Below, piece by piece: positions 1-8,675 of a stretch of DNA of 64,000 nucleotides; within the stretch, counting starts at the first letter, position 1; the number at the start of each line of letters is the position of its first letter. Below the pieces are notes generated by a model. It did no database searches and had not been told where the DNA came from. It worked only from the letters and a program-made list of their open reading frames with translations. The position numbers were made by a program, and so were the translations under genes. Source of the stretch: Aquiflexum balticum DSM 16537 (GTDB lineage: Bacteria > Bacteroidota > Bacteroidia > Cytophagales > Cyclobacteriaceae); assembly GCF_900176595.1 (NCBI RefSeq), contig NZ_LT838813.1:1240001-1304000 (forward strand), read 5' to 3'.

Positions 1-1
1 A

Positions 2-163
2 TTGTCTAATGATGGATGTATTGATTCTTCCAAAATAAATCCTGATGCAGTATGTTATATGATCCATGATCCTGTTTGTGGCTGCGATGGGAAAACCTAT
101 TCAAATGATTGCATCGCTATCAATAAAGGTGTTTTGTCTTTTGAAAAAGGGGAATGTAAATGA
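2..163 (+). CDS. Kazal-type serine protease inhibitor domain protein (3' part)
   Basis: The open frame enters from the left edge and ends at TGA 161-163, leaving 53 visible residues. The segment CxCDGKTYSNDC, with further cysteines upstream (CIDSS, AVCYMIHDPVC) and at the C-terminus (GECK), is the disulfide pattern of a Kazal domain. In that family this fold inhibits serine proteases, usually outside the cytoplasm. The N-terminus, and so any signal peptide or lipobox, lies outside the window. Whether this copy really inhibits a protease is not shown by the sequence; Kazal-like modules in Bacteroidota are often small secreted or lipoprotein domains of unknown target. Confidence 0.75.
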   Translation: MSNDGCIDSSKINPDAVCYMIHDPVCGCDGKTYSNDCIAINKGVLSFEKGECK

Positions 164-219
164 TTGATTAAAATAAAGAGAATATTGAAAAATTTTAAGA
201 TCAAAGGACTCGAAGAATT

Positions 220-492
220 TTAATTAATAATCAAGAACTGCTGATGACCTTTTTCATTTCCTTCAGTAATTTCCAAGAAGTCAACTTTGGCCAAGGGAGG
301 CCCTATTCCTAGCCAATTTTCCATTTCTGCAATTGCAGAAGGATTGCCTTCCATTTCTACCAATACAGAACCATCTGATTCATTTCTTACCCAGCCATTG
401 ATCCCAAGGGTTATGGCTTTTTCCAAGGTACTCTTTCGAAAAAAAACACCCTGAACTTTTCCATTGATTTTGATCTGCTTATTGATCTTCAT
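220..492 (-). CDS. acyP: Acylphosphatase
   Basis: The 90-residue product matches the usual length of acylphosphatases, small cytosolic enzymes that hydrolyse the carboxyl-phosphate bond of acyl phosphates. The two family signatures are present: KVQGVFFR near the N-terminus, whose Arg binds phosphate, and GWVRNESDGSV about 20 residues later, whose Asn orients the catalytic water. A TTG at 507 is in frame upstream, but the ATG at 492 (MKINKQIKING) fits the family start and reduces the overlap with the upstream gene to 14 bases. The overlap suggests co-transcription with the small membrane protein encoded just before it. Confidence 0.88.
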   Translation of the reverse strand: MKINKQIKINGKVQGVFFRKSTLEKAITLGINGWVRNESDGSVLVEMEGNPSAIAEMENWLGIGPPLAKVDFLEITEGNEKGHQQFLIIN

Positions 493-685
493 ACCATTTA
501 TCTTCAAAGGTACTTGTCACTTCCACATCTGCAGTAAGCACCCTATAAACCATCCATAAAATAGGAATAGGAGATATGGAAAACATGAATAAAATTAAAC
601 CAGTATTTAAGTTAGCTTGGATTGAGGTTACATAAACGATCAGAAACGCAGTAACCAAATAGATGGGAAATAAGTAGTTTTTCAT
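479..685 (-). CDS. Small two-helix membrane protein
   Basis: The 68-residue product has two hydrophobic segments (about residues 4-22 and 28-48) and a charged C-terminal tail ending FEDKWYEDQ. I do not recognise the family. It overlaps the start of the acylphosphatase gene downstream on the same strand, so the two are probably translated from one mRNA. The ATG at 685 is followed by Lys-Asn and then the first membrane helix. Divergent from the vWA gene starting at 751, with only 65 bases between them to hold both promoters. Confidence 0.6.
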   Translation of the reverse strand: MKNYLFPIYLVTAFLIVYVTSIQANLNTGLILFMFSISPIPILWMVYRVLTADVEVTSTFEDKWYEDQ

Positions 686-750
686 GACAGTTTTATATTT
701 TGTTTATAATTATTAAACTACAAACAGACTCTTAATGTTATGATGCTGTT

Positions 751-1851
751 ATGAAAGGATTTCGTTTTACACAGTATGTTCCCCCGAATGATCCGGAGAA
801 GAATACCTTCGATAATTTGCTGAATATTTTCTTACAATTGGTCACTATGACCGGAGGAGATGTGGCTGAGGCATTGAGTTGGCTGACCAATTTGGATAAG
901 CGCTACAATATGACGAACCCCAATTATGGGATAGGAGATTTTATTGAAGATCTCAAAACCAAAGGGTATTTAACCGAAGAAAACCAAAAAGGGGAATTTA
1001 AGATTACGGGAAAAGCAGAGCAGTCAATCAGGAAAAATGCCTTGGAGGAAATTTTCGGGAAATTGAAAAAAGGGAAAGGTGGATTTCACAAAACAACCCA
1101 ATCAGGACAAGGCGACGAAAGAGGCACAGATCGTAGGCCATACAACTTTGGAGACAATCTGGATCAGATTGCCTTGACTGATTCCATTAGAAACGCCCAA
1201 GTTAATCATGGCTTTGGAGGCGATTACCTGCTTACTGAAGATGATCTGGAGGTAATTGAAAATGAATTCAGGACCCAGACTTCCACAGTTTTGATGATTG
1301 ACATCTCCCATTCCATGATTTTGTATGGGGAAGACAGGATTACTCCTGCCAAAAAAGTTGCGATGGCTTTGGCTGAATTAATTAAAACACGATATCCAAA
1401 AGACACCTTGGATATCATTGTTTTCGGCAATGATGCCTGGCAGATTGAAATCAAAGATTTGCCTTACCTGCAAGTAGGGCCATATCATACCAATACCGTT
1501 GCAGGTTTGGAATTGGCCATGGATCTATTGAGAAAAAGAAAAAATCCCAATAAGCAGATTTTCATGATTACAGATGGTAAACCAACCTGTTTAAAAGTAG
1601 GCATCAAATATTATAAAAATGCTTTTGGCATAGACAGTAAAATTCTCAGCGAGACACTTAAGCTCGCAGCGCAGTGCCGAAAACTGAAAATTCCCGTTAC
1701 CACCTTTATGATTGCTTCCGACCCCTATCTCAAAGAGTTTGTGAAGGAATTCACCAAGGTGAATAATGGGAATGCCTATTACAGCAGTCTCAAAGGGTTG
1801 GGAGATTTGATTTTTGAAGATTATAGACGAAACAGAACCAAAAAATTTTAA
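751..1851 (+). CDS. vWA (MIDAS) domain protein, partner of the MoxR-like ATPase
   Basis: This 366-residue cytosolic protein carries a von Willebrand factor A domain in its C-terminal half. The MIDAS metal site is MIDISHSM with D184, S186 and S188, followed later by the TDGKPT segment (the second metal-binding motif). The N-terminal 150 residues are charged and not recognised. The gene is 2 bases upstream of a MoxR/magnesium-chelatase-type AAA+ ATPase. Such ATPase-vWA pairs act as metal-dependent chaperones or chelatases that remodel or load cofactors into a client. The client is not identifiable here, since no chelatase H subunit or client operon adjoins. Confidence 0.82.
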   Translation: MKGFRFTQYVPPNDPEKNTFDNLLNIFLQLVTMTGGDVAEALSWLTNLDKRYNMTNPNYGIGDFIEDLKTKGYLTEENQKGEFKITGKAEQSIRKNALEEIFGKLKKGKGGFHKTTQSGQGDERGTDRRPYNFGDNLDQIALTDSIRNAQVNHGFGGDYLLTEDDLEVIENEFRTQTSTVLMIDISHSMILYGEDRITPAKKVAMALAELIKTRYPKDTLDIIVFGNDAWQIEIKDLPYLQVGPYHTNTVAGLELAMDLLRKRKNPNKQIFMITDGKPTCLKVGIKYYKNAFGIDSKILSETLKLAAQCRKLKIPVTTFMIASDPYLKEFVKEFTKVNNGNAYYSSLKGLGDLIFEDYRRNRTKKF

Positions 1852-1853
1852 AC

Positions 1854-3377
1854 ATGGATTACCAAAAATTAGCAGGAAAAGAATTATTGAAAATAGTAAC
1901 GCTAGGGGAATTGAAAGCCTCAGGTTATCAACCAAAGTCCATTAAGGAGGAATTAAGGTTAAATCTCATTCGCAAAATCAAAAATAAGGAAAATGTGTTT
2001 GAAGGGATTTGGGGATATGAGGATACGGTTATTCCTGATATTGAAAGAGCTATTCTTTCGAGGCATAATATCAATCTTTTGGGTCTAAGAGGTCAAGCCA
2101 AAACCAGAATAGCCAGACTGATGACGCAATTGTTGGATGAATATATTCCGGTAGTTTCCGGTTCAGAACTCAATGATGATCCTTTGGATCCCATCTCAAC
2201 CTATTCAAAGGAAATGATTGCCTCAAAAGGGGACCATACGCCCATCTCATGGTGGCATAGAAATGATAGATATACCGAAAAACTGGCTACGCCGGATGTT
2301 TCAGTTGCTGATTTGATCGGTGATGTAGATCCTATCAAAGCTGCGACAATGAAGCTTTCTTACAATGATGAAAAAGTCATTCATTATGGGCTTGTTCCAA
2401 GATCCAACCGATCCATTTTTGTGATCAATGAATTACCTGATCTGCAGGCCAGAATCCAAGTTGCCCTTTTTAATATCCTTCAAGAAGGGGATATCCAAAT
2501 CCGTGGATTCAAATTAAGGTTGGCTTTGGATATTCAATTTGTGTTCACCGCTAATCCGGAAGATTATACCAACAGGGGCAGTATTGTAACTCCATTGAAA
2601 GACCGGATAGAAAGTCAGATTATTACCCACTACCCAAAAAACATCGAAATTGGCAAGCGAATTACCAAACAAGAAGCAAAATTAGAGGGGAAACCTCTGT
2701 CCAAAATCCATGTGCCGGAACTGATGAAAGATTTGATCGAGCAGATTGCGATAGAGGCTAGGAAAAGTGAATATGTGGATGAAAAAAGCGGGGTTTCTGC
2801 CCGACTGACAATTTCTGCTTATGAAAACCTCATCTCTGCAGCTGAAAGAAGATTATATAGAAACAATGAAGAGAATACTGTAGTAAGAGTAGCGGATTTA
2901 ATTGGTGTGATTCCAGCAATTACAGGGAAAGTGGAGTTGGTTTATGAAGGTGAACAGGAAGGTGCGGGATTGGTAGCCTATACTTTGATTGGAAAAGCAG
3001 TGAGGACTTTGTTTTCAGAACTTTTTCCTTCGCCAGAACAAAAGAAAAAGGAGAAAGAAGGAAATCCCTATGTTTTGCCTTTGTCATGGTTTGGAGAGGG
3101 AAATGCTTTGGATATTTTGGCCTCTCAAAGTGATAAAGAATATAAAAGCAGTTTGCATCAAGTCCCCGGATTGGAGGATATAATCACGGGTACTTTGAAA
3201 AACCTTCCGGAAAAAGAGAAAGAATTCTTTATGGAGTTTGCCCTACATGGACTTGCCGAATATAGCAAACTGAGTAAAAAACTATTGGACACAGGAATGC
3301 AGTTCAAAGATCTCTTTAGTTCTATGTTTGATATGGGGGCACCGGAAGAAGATGATTTTGACGAAGATGATTTATAG
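1854..3377 (+). CDS. AAA+ ATPase, magnesium chelatase I / MoxR-like
   Basis: The 507-residue product has a Walker A site GLRGQAKT at residues 77-84, in the degenerate GxxGxAKT form typical of MoxR and chelatase subunits. It also has a sensor-1-like FTANPEDY around residue 234, then a helical lid and a C-terminal acidic tail (EEDDFDEDDL). At the Walker B position the sequence is FVINEL, with Asn192 where Asp is normal; Glu193 is kept. It follows the vWA gene by 2 bases and almost certainly works with it. It is longer than a minimal MoxR (about 330 aa) because of a C-terminal extension of unknown role. No H subunit or tetrapyrrole gene is near, so true Mg-chelatase activity is unlikely. Confidence 0.82.
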   Translation: MDYQKLAGKELLKIVTLGELKASGYQPKSIKEELRLNLIRKIKNKENVFEGIWGYEDTVIPDIERAILSRHNINLLGLRGQAKTRIARLMTQLLDEYIPVVSGSELNDDPLDPISTYSKEMIASKGDHTPISWWHRNDRYTEKLATPDVSVADLIGDVDPIKAATMKLSYNDEKVIHYGLVPRSNRSIFVINELPDLQARIQVALFNILQEGDIQIRGFKLRLALDIQFVFTANPEDYTNRGSIVTPLKDRIESQIITHYPKNIEIGKRITKQEAKLEGKPLSKIHVPELMKDLIEQIAIEARKSEYVDEKSGVSARLTISAYENLISAAERRLYRNNEENTVVRVADLIGVIPAITGKVELVYEGEQEGAGLVAYTLIGKAVRTLFSELFPSPEQKKKEKEGNPYVLPLSWFGEGNALDILASQSDKEYKSSLHQVPGLEDIITGTLKNLPEKEKEFFMEFALHGLAEYSKLSKKLLDTGMQFKDLFSSMFDMGAPEEDDFDEDDL

Positions 3378-3451
3378 GGTGGGTATTTAATCAAATATGG
3401 TTAACTTAGGGTCTTAATAATCATTCCAACCACTAATAATCCCTTTAAATT

Positions 3452-3661
3452 ATGAACTTCGGAAAAAAATTAAAATCCCTTGCTGTACTGGTTTTTGCTT
3501 TAGGTTTCTTGTTCGCAACCACTACAACATCATGTGGCAACAAAAAAACCTCTGAGGATACAGAACAGGCAGAACACCCGACTGAAGGAGAAGAACATCC
3601 ATCAAGTGGTGACGAGCATCCCAAATCAGATACTACAGGTGGGGAGCACCCTTCTAACTGA
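3452..3661 (+). CDS. Small lipoprotein with repeated EHP motifs
   Basis: The 69-residue precursor has a signal peptide (residues about 5-27) ending in a lipobox-like TTTTSCGN, so Cys28 is the likely lipidated residue. The mature part is about 40 residues, very acidic and low in complexity, with four EHP tripeptides (EHPTEGE, EHPSSGD, EHPKSD, EHPSN) spaced 7-11 residues apart. I recognise no domain. The regular His/Glu spacing could bind a divalent metal, but this is only a suggestion. It lies 75 bases downstream of the ATPase gene and just upstream of a strong terminator, so it may be the last gene of that transcript. Confidence 0.62.
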   Translation: MNFGKKLKSLAVLVFALGFLFATTTTSCGNKKTSEDTEQAEHPTEGEEHPSSGDEHPKSDTTGGEHPSN

Positions 3662-3693
3662 TATGACGTCAATATCAAAGAAAACGATGATTC

Positions 3694-3726
3694 TTAAGGC
3701 TGTGGAAACACAGCCTTAATTTTTTC
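3694..3726 (+). terminator. Rho-independent terminator
   Basis: An 11-bp perfect stem (3694-3704 with 3709-3719), loop GAAA, is followed by a run of T from 3720. It ends the plus-strand vWA/ATPase/lipoprotein transcripts. The stop codon of the convergent transglutaminase gene (3716-3718) lies within its right arm. Confidence 0.85.
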
Positions 3727-5068
3727 TTACAAAAGAAAACGTAGTCAAAGGATAAGCCATTTCATCTCCTAATTCCATAAGGGGATAAGCCAGGAAATTG
3801 ATAGGACCTGATGCAGGACTTGGGGATACTCGAAGATCTCTTCCGCGACTTAATTCAATTCGGTTGGCTGGATGACGGCCAAAATAATATGTAGCCAAAG
3901 CTGTATATTTATTCCCTTCACTGATATCAATAGGCCACCATTTCCCTTCTGCATAGAATTCAGCCCAACAATGGTAGCCATCCATGCCGCCTTCATCTCT
4001 ATCAGAAGGAATAGATGCTCCGATGGAAAACCTTGCAGGGATACCTATCGATCTTGCCAAAGAAATAAAAAATGAATGGAACTCAGTGCAGTTTCCGGTT
4101 TTGGAATCACAGGCATAGACCGCGTCTCCTCTTCCATAATCTCCAAATTTCATATAGCGCATGTTGTCAATGATATAATCATAAAGCGCCCTTGCTTGGA
4201 TTAATTTACTGTCATTTTCTTTTCCTTTTATTACTTCGTTGGCTATTTCACTGAATTGTCCACCAATAGGCATCAGAATATTTGGTTCTAGATATATTTG
4301 ATCTATGGGTTGAATGGCTTCATAGGGGCCTTTTTCTTTTCTTTGGACCCGGTACTTTATTTCCAGTTCCTCACTGCTTTGATCAGGGCCAAGTTCTATG
4401 TATAGGATTTTATTTTTAAAAACTTCCTCTTCCAAGAATTTGTGGTTTCCGGGGATTTGCATGAAAATTATTTCGATGTCTTGATATTCGTCCGATTGGG
4501 CGATAGGAATCCAAACTTTTGCGCTTTCTTTGATCACAGGGATTTTTGCATGATAATAAAACTCAAATTCATCCCTTCCTTCTATCACCCCCAAGAGGTC
4601 AGAGGAGGCTGTTTCCACAGGAACTCTTCGCCATGTTTTGTCAACTACCTGTTTCCAGGTATAAAAGGGTTTGCCATTTAATTTGTGAAGGGAAGTTTCT
4701 GTGACGGTCATATTTCCAGGTTCTCCTTCAAGAAAAAAATCCACATCATAGACATCTCCTTTTTCATCAGCGAGATCGACGCAGGCAAAATGACTGTTTG
4801 GACCTAGATTGGAAAGGTATTCCGTATGAACCCTTACCAGCTTCAATTTCAGATTTCGTTCTGTGTCATTGATCAGAAAATATCCATCGTGCTGTTGGGT
4901 TTCCTTATCGATATAGGCTTTGATGCCTTCCTCGATTTCTTTTATGGATACTTTTTTAATGGATTTTTCATTGTTGGCATGTATTGTTTCCTGTTTTTCC
5001 TTCGAATTTGAAGAACAAGAAGTGAAAATGGCAAGCAGAATGAAGAGAAGAAGTCTTGAGGTGATCAT
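3716..5068 (-). CDS. Transglutaminase-like domain lipoprotein
   Basis: With the ATG at 5068 the product is 450 residues and begins MITSRLLLFILLAIFTSCSS, a clear lipoprotein signal peptide; the longer frame to 5176 would bury it, so I reject that start. The C-terminal third has the transglutaminase/protease-like catalytic triad: Cys327 in GNCTEFH, His366 in YHCWAEF and Asp381 in WPIDISEG. The preceding 200 residues are beta-rich and not assigned. In bacteria such domains usually cleave or cross-link peptides at the cell surface. Substrate unknown. Convergent with the EHP lipoprotein gene, sharing its terminator region. Confidence 0.82.
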   Translation of the reverse strand: MITSRLLLFILLAIFTSCSSNSKEKQETIHANNEKSIKKVSIKEIEEGIKAYIDKETQQHDGYFLINDTERNLKLKLVRVHTEYLSNLGPNSHFACVDLADEKGDVYDVDFFLEGEPGNMTVTETSLHKLNGKPFYTWKQVVDKTWRRVPVETASSDLLGVIEGRDEFEFYYHAKIPVIKESAKVWIPIAQSDEYQDIEIIFMQIPGNHKFLEEEVFKNKILYIELGPDQSSEELEIKYRVQRKEKGPYEAIQPIDQIYLEPNILMPIGGQFSEIANEVIKGKENDSKLIQARALYDYIIDNMRYMKFGDYGRGDAVYACDSKTGNCTEFHSFFISLARSIGIPARFSIGASIPSDRDEGGMDGYHCWAEFYAEGKWWPIDISEGNKYTALATYYFGRHPANRIELSRGRDLRVSPSPASGPINFLAYPLMELGDEMAYPLTTFSFVRKN

Positions 5069-5283
5069 GACTGAATTTATCAATGATTTAAGTTTTTGAT
5101 TTCTGGCTTTACCCAAAAGGTAAGTATTCCTATCTAATTGAACCAAACAAAATTTATAAAAGGATTGGCCTTTCAAATTCTTTGATCCAAAAATCTAAAA
5201 AAAGACCCCAATAGGAACAAACCTACCAGGGTCAAAATTTAAATGGTTATTCTGAATTCATCCAACACATTTAATGGCCTGTT

Positions 5284-5311
5284 CCTTCTACCTTCATCCC
5301 TTAGCCTTCAT
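5284..5311. repeat. Heptanucleotide repeat, 4 units
   Basis: Four consecutive 7-base units: CCTTCTA, CCTTCAT, CCCTTAG, CCTTCAT. They have the same consensus as the tract at 5412-5446 and the one overlapping prfA. They are followed by a segment containing GATTGCCACGTCGCTC, which resembles the common dispersed intergenic repeat seen in many bacterial genomes (recognition from memory, low certainty). Confidence 0.65.
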
Positions 5312-5411
5312 CTAAAGAGATTGCCACGTCGCTCAAAGAGTTATCAAAATATCAAAGCTTCCCCAAGTGCTCCCTACCAAAATCGGCAGGCAGGCTTGAA
5401 ATGAGGCCCCA

Positions 5412-5446
5412 CCTTCATCCTTTATCCTTCCTCCCTCATCCTTTTT
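5412..5446. repeat. Heptanucleotide repeat, 5 units, next to the pckG stop
   Basis: Five units in register: CCTTCAT, CCTTTAT, CCTTCCT, CCCTCAT, CCTTTTT. The tract ends one base before the pckG stop codon (5448-5450 on the minus strand), so it would be the first part of the pckG 3' untranslated region, read there as a purine-rich ATGAAGG-like repeat. Confidence 0.7.
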
Positions 5447-5447
5447 T

Positions 5448-7274
5448 TCAGTGCCTCTCAGGAGCCAAGCCAATTTTTTCCGGTGACCTCCACAGAGCTG
5501 AAAGGAGTAATTCCCGCATAAACAGAAATTCTTTTGGGATTTTATCATAAGCTTTCTCAAAGAGTTCAGAATGACCGAGCATCTCAGCTTTCCAAGGCTC
5601 AGTTTCAATGATCATGATATTATTGAAATCATCTCTGGTAAAGCTTTCAAGACCATTCCAGTCCATATCTTTATACCTAGGTCTCCACCCAATAGGGCAT
5701 TCGACCGCAGATATTTTTCCTTTACACCTTCCTATAATCCATTTCAAAACCCGCATATTGTCTCCGAATCCAGGCCAGATAAAGTTTCCTTCTTTATCTT
5801 TTCTAAACCAATTCACACCGAATATCCTAGGGGCATTTTCCAAATCCCTTCCAAACTGCAACCAATGATTGAAGTAATCTCCCATATGGTAACCCATAAA
5901 TGGAAGCATGGCAAATGGATCTCTTCGAACTTTCCCTATCTCACCAAAAGCAGCGGCAGTCATTTCAGATCCCATTGTGGCTGCCATGTAAACCCCAAAA
6001 TTCCAGTTGAAAGCCTGATATACCAATGGGACTGCTGTACTTCTACGTCCTCCAAAAATAAAGGCAGTAATCGGAACACCCTCAGGATTATCCCATTCCG
6101 GATCAATTACCGGGTTTTGATAAGCAGGTGCAGTGAACCTGGAATTGGCGTGGGCAGCCGGTTTCCCGCTGTTTTTATCATAAGGTTTACCATGCCAATC
6201 TGTAAGTCCATCAGGAACTTCCTTAGTCATACCTTCCCACCATACATCACCATCCTTAGTGATGGCTACATTGGTAAAAATGGTATTCTCTTTGATACTT
6301 TCCATAGCACTGGGATTGGTATTATAGTTGGTACCGGGAGCTACACCAAAATATCCGGCTTCAGGATTGATCGCATGCAATTTACCATCTTTGCCTTTGT
6401 GGATCCATGCGATGTCATCACCGACTGTGGTTATTTTCCAACCTTCCAACTCTTCCGGAGGAACCATCATGGCGAAATTGGTTTTTCCACAGGCGCTCGG
6501 AAAAGCCGCTGCGACATAGCTTTTCTCATTCTGAGGACTTTCCACACCCATAATGAGCATGTGTTCGGCCAACCAACCTTCCTCTCTTCCCATAGTGCTG
6601 GCAATTCTTAGTGCAAAACATTTTTTACCTAGGAGGGCATTTCCACCATAGCCACTTCCGTATGAAATGATCAATTTTTCTTCAGGAAAATGCGAGATAT
6701 ACTTTACGTTGGGATTACATGGCCATTTGACATCCTCCTGACCATCTGCGAGTGGTGCACCCAAGGTGTGGATGCATTTCACAAAGTTTTCATCAATATA
6801 AGGTATAGCCTGATTTCCCATTCTGGTCATAATCCTCATATTCACCACTACATACTCACTGTCAGTAATCTGTACACCATATCTGGAGAGGGGAGATCCT
6901 AGTGGACCCATACAGAAAGGAATAACGTACATTGTTCTTCCCTTCATACTTCCTTTCGTAAGGTCGTCAAGAATAGTTTTCATGTCCGAAGGACTCATCC
7001 AATTGTTTGTAGGTCCGGCATCTTCTTTTCTTCTGCTGCAGATAAAAGTTTTATCCTCCACTCTGGCGACATCGCTTGGATCGGAAAAACAGGCAAAACT
7101 ATTTGGTCGTTTTTTGGGATTCAGTTTAATGAATGTACCCTTGTCCACCATAAGCTGGCAAAGTGTATCATACTCTTCCTGTGACCCATCACACCAATAT
7201 GTTTTTTCAGGCTTGAAATGGTCTGCCATACTTTCTACCCAAGATTTTAATTCTGTTTTGATTGTTGATATCAT
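5448..7274 (-). CDS. pckG: Phosphoenolpyruvate carboxykinase (GTP)
   Basis: The 608-residue product is the length of GTP-dependent PEP carboxykinases, which convert oxaloacetate and GTP to PEP, CO2 and GDP, the entry step of gluconeogenesis. Family features visible: the kinase-1a loop FPSACGKTN with the hyper-reactive Cys262, the [11 protein letters not shown] metal/substrate region, the GDDIAW motif, and the guanine-binding FIFGGRRS and NWFRKD segments. This is the GTP type, not the ATP type of enteric bacteria. It has 219 bases of its own upstream sequence and no obvious operon partner. A heptanucleotide repeat directly follows the stop codon. Confidence 0.97.
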   Translation of the reverse strand: MISTIKTELKSWVESMADHFKPEKTYWCDGSQEEYDTLCQLMVDKGTFIKLNPKKRPNSFACFSDPSDVARVEDKTFICSRRKEDAGPTNNWMSPSDMKTILDDLTKGSMKGRTMYVIPFCMGPLGSPLSRYGVQITDSEYVVVNMRIMTRMGNQAIPYIDENFVKCIHTLGAPLADGQEDVKWPCNPNVKYISHFPEEKLIISYGSGYGGNALLGKKCFALRIASTMGREEGWLAEHMLIMGVESPQNEKSYVAAAFPSACGKTNFAMMVPPEELEGWKITTVGDDIAWIHKGKDGKLHAINPEAGYFGVAPGTNYNTNPSAMESIKENTIFTNVAITKDGDVWWEGMTKEVPDGLTDWHGKPYDKNSGKPAAHANSRFTAPAYQNPVIDPEWDNPEGVPITAFIFGGRRSTAVPLVYQAFNWNFGVYMAATMGSEMTAAAFGEIGKVRRDPFAMLPFMGYHMGDYFNHWLQFGRDLENAPRIFGVNWFRKDKEGNFIWPGFGDNMRVLKWIIGRCKGKISAVECPIGWRPRYKDMDWNGLESFTRDDFNNIMIIETEPWKAEMLGHSELFEKAYDKIPKEFLFMRELLLSALWRSPEKIGLAPERH

Positions 7275-7493
7275 GGTTTTATCTATTTGGATTAAAAAAA
7301 AAAGAATAAATCAATTTTATAATTCAAGGTTTTATCGCCTTTCAAATTCACTTTTTTCTATTTATTTCATGCCTTCAATTTAAGAATTTAAAAACATAAA
7401 AACGGCCTTTTTAGGATGATTTAAATTCCCTTAAATGATGACTTTTAACATGATTTGGAAAAGATTTCTGTGGAAAAATTTCTGAGATCAAAT

Positions 7494-8666
7494 TTATTCT
7501 ATTGGTATTTTCCATTTAAAGGCTTCCAAATCAATCCGAAGCTCCTTTCCGAACATTGTATTTGATATCGCCTCTCCCAAACCGGCTGAATGTTTGAAAC
7601 CGTGACCACTGCAGGCCGACGCTATCAAAACTTCAGGGAAATCAGGCATTTCGTCAATTATAAAATAAGAATCGTTTGTGACGGTGTATAGACATACCTT
7701 GGAAACCAAAACCTTTTTTTCGATGTGGTTCAATCTACCATCGATTTTTGTTTTTAGAAAATCCACCTGTTCCTGTTCACTTACTTCTCTGGAGACAGTA
7801 TCTGGATGGTTTCTTTCTACAAACGACTCAGAGGCGACTTTTATTGATTTTCCGTCCAAAGAAGGGAACCCGTATATGAAATCCTCTGCACCTTCACCGA
7901 ATCCCCACATAAAAACAGGTGTTTGGCTCTTTTGAAAATGATTGGCTTCTATCGGAATCCAATGGAGTATCTGTCGGCAAATTTTAAATTTGGTTTTCGC
8001 AAAATCCGGAAGAAAGTCTTTTATCCATGGTCCGGCACTGACCACAACCCGTCCTGCTTCAAATATCCCTTGATTGGTTTCAATAGAGACTCCTCCGCCA
8101 CTTATGGGTCTCAGGCCATAAACCTTGGTATGGGTCTTAATGACCGCATTATTTTGCTCAGCTAGTTGCAATTGAGTGGAGATGGCCAATTCCGGATACA
8201 AGAATCCCGCACTGGGTTCGAAATATACTGTTCCTGTTTTTTCCAGATTAAATTCTGAAAAACGTTTTTTTAACTCACCTGTATCAAAAACCTCATGGGG
8301 AATATTACTTTTTTGGGCAAATTGGACTGTTCTTTGAAAAAATCCCTCTGATCCATGTTTGGACCAGGATTTTCCTCCTGAGTCAAAAAGTAAGCCTCCT
8401 GTAGTATTCATTATCTTGTTGCCTGTAATTCCTTCGATCTCCTTCCATATTTCATGTGATCGCGTCACAATCGGTACAAAATCCAATCCTTCTCCAACGG
8501 CTAACCGGGTGATTCTGGTTTCACCGTGGGATGAACCCATGCTGTGTGGTGGGGAAAACTGATCTATCCCAAGGATTTTTTCCCCTGATTTGCTGAGTTG
8601 CCAAAGCGTAGATGCACCCAAAGCTCCTAGGCCAACGACCGCAACGTCAAAATGATTTTGGTTCAT
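7494..8666 (-). CDS. solA: FAD-dependent amine oxidase, monomeric sarcosine oxidase / N-methyltryptophan oxidase family
   Basis: This 390-residue flavoprotein begins with the Rossmann motif GLGALGASTLWQL and has the family segment HSMGSSHGETRITR. Near the C-terminus it has KVCLYTVTNDSYF followed by SGHGFKHS. In monomeric sarcosine oxidases the Cys of the CxYTxT segment carries FAD covalently, and the later GHGFK contacts the flavin; both are kept. The family oxidises secondary N-methyl amino acids to the amine plus formaldehyde and H2O2. The exact substrate cannot be read from sequence; the symbol marks the family only. It starts 9 bases after the MBL hydrolase gene, so it is the last gene of a PAS-MBL-oxidase operon. 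Confidence 0.85.
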   Translation of the reverse strand: MNQNHFDVAVVGLGALGASTLWQLSKSGEKILGIDQFSPPHSMGSSHGETRITRLAVGEGLDFVPIVTRSHEIWKEIEGITGNKIMNTTGGLLFDSGGKSWSKHGSEGFFQRTVQFAQKSNIPHEVFDTGELKKRFSEFNLEKTGTVYFEPSAGFLYPELAISTQLQLAEQNNAVIKTHTKVYGLRPISGGGVSIETNQGIFEAGRVVVSAGPWIKDFLPDFAKTKFKICRQILHWIPIEANHFQKSQTPVFMWGFGEGAEDFIYGFPSLDGKSIKVASESFVERNHPDTVSREVSEQEQVDFLKTKIDGRLNHIEKKVLVSKVCLYTVTNDSYFIIDEMPDFPEVLIASACSGHGFKHSAGLGEAISNTMFGKELRIDLEAFKWKIPIE

Positions 8667-8675
8667 GATCGGAAT

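Noticed and set aside
1854-3377. True magnesium chelatase for chlorophyll
   Set aside because: Only the I-like and vWA-like parts are here; no H subunit or tetrapyrrole gene is near, and such pairs occur widely in non-phototrophs.
3534-3719. 61-codon frame overlapping the EHP lipoprotein
   Set aside because: It overlaps a frame with a clear lipobox and reads through the terminator stem.
5571-6611. 346-codon plus-strand frame opposite pckG
   Set aside because: It lies wholly antisense to a well-supported gene, has no recognisable domain, and its composition (many Phe, Ile, His, Pro) is that expected from the complement of pckG codons.
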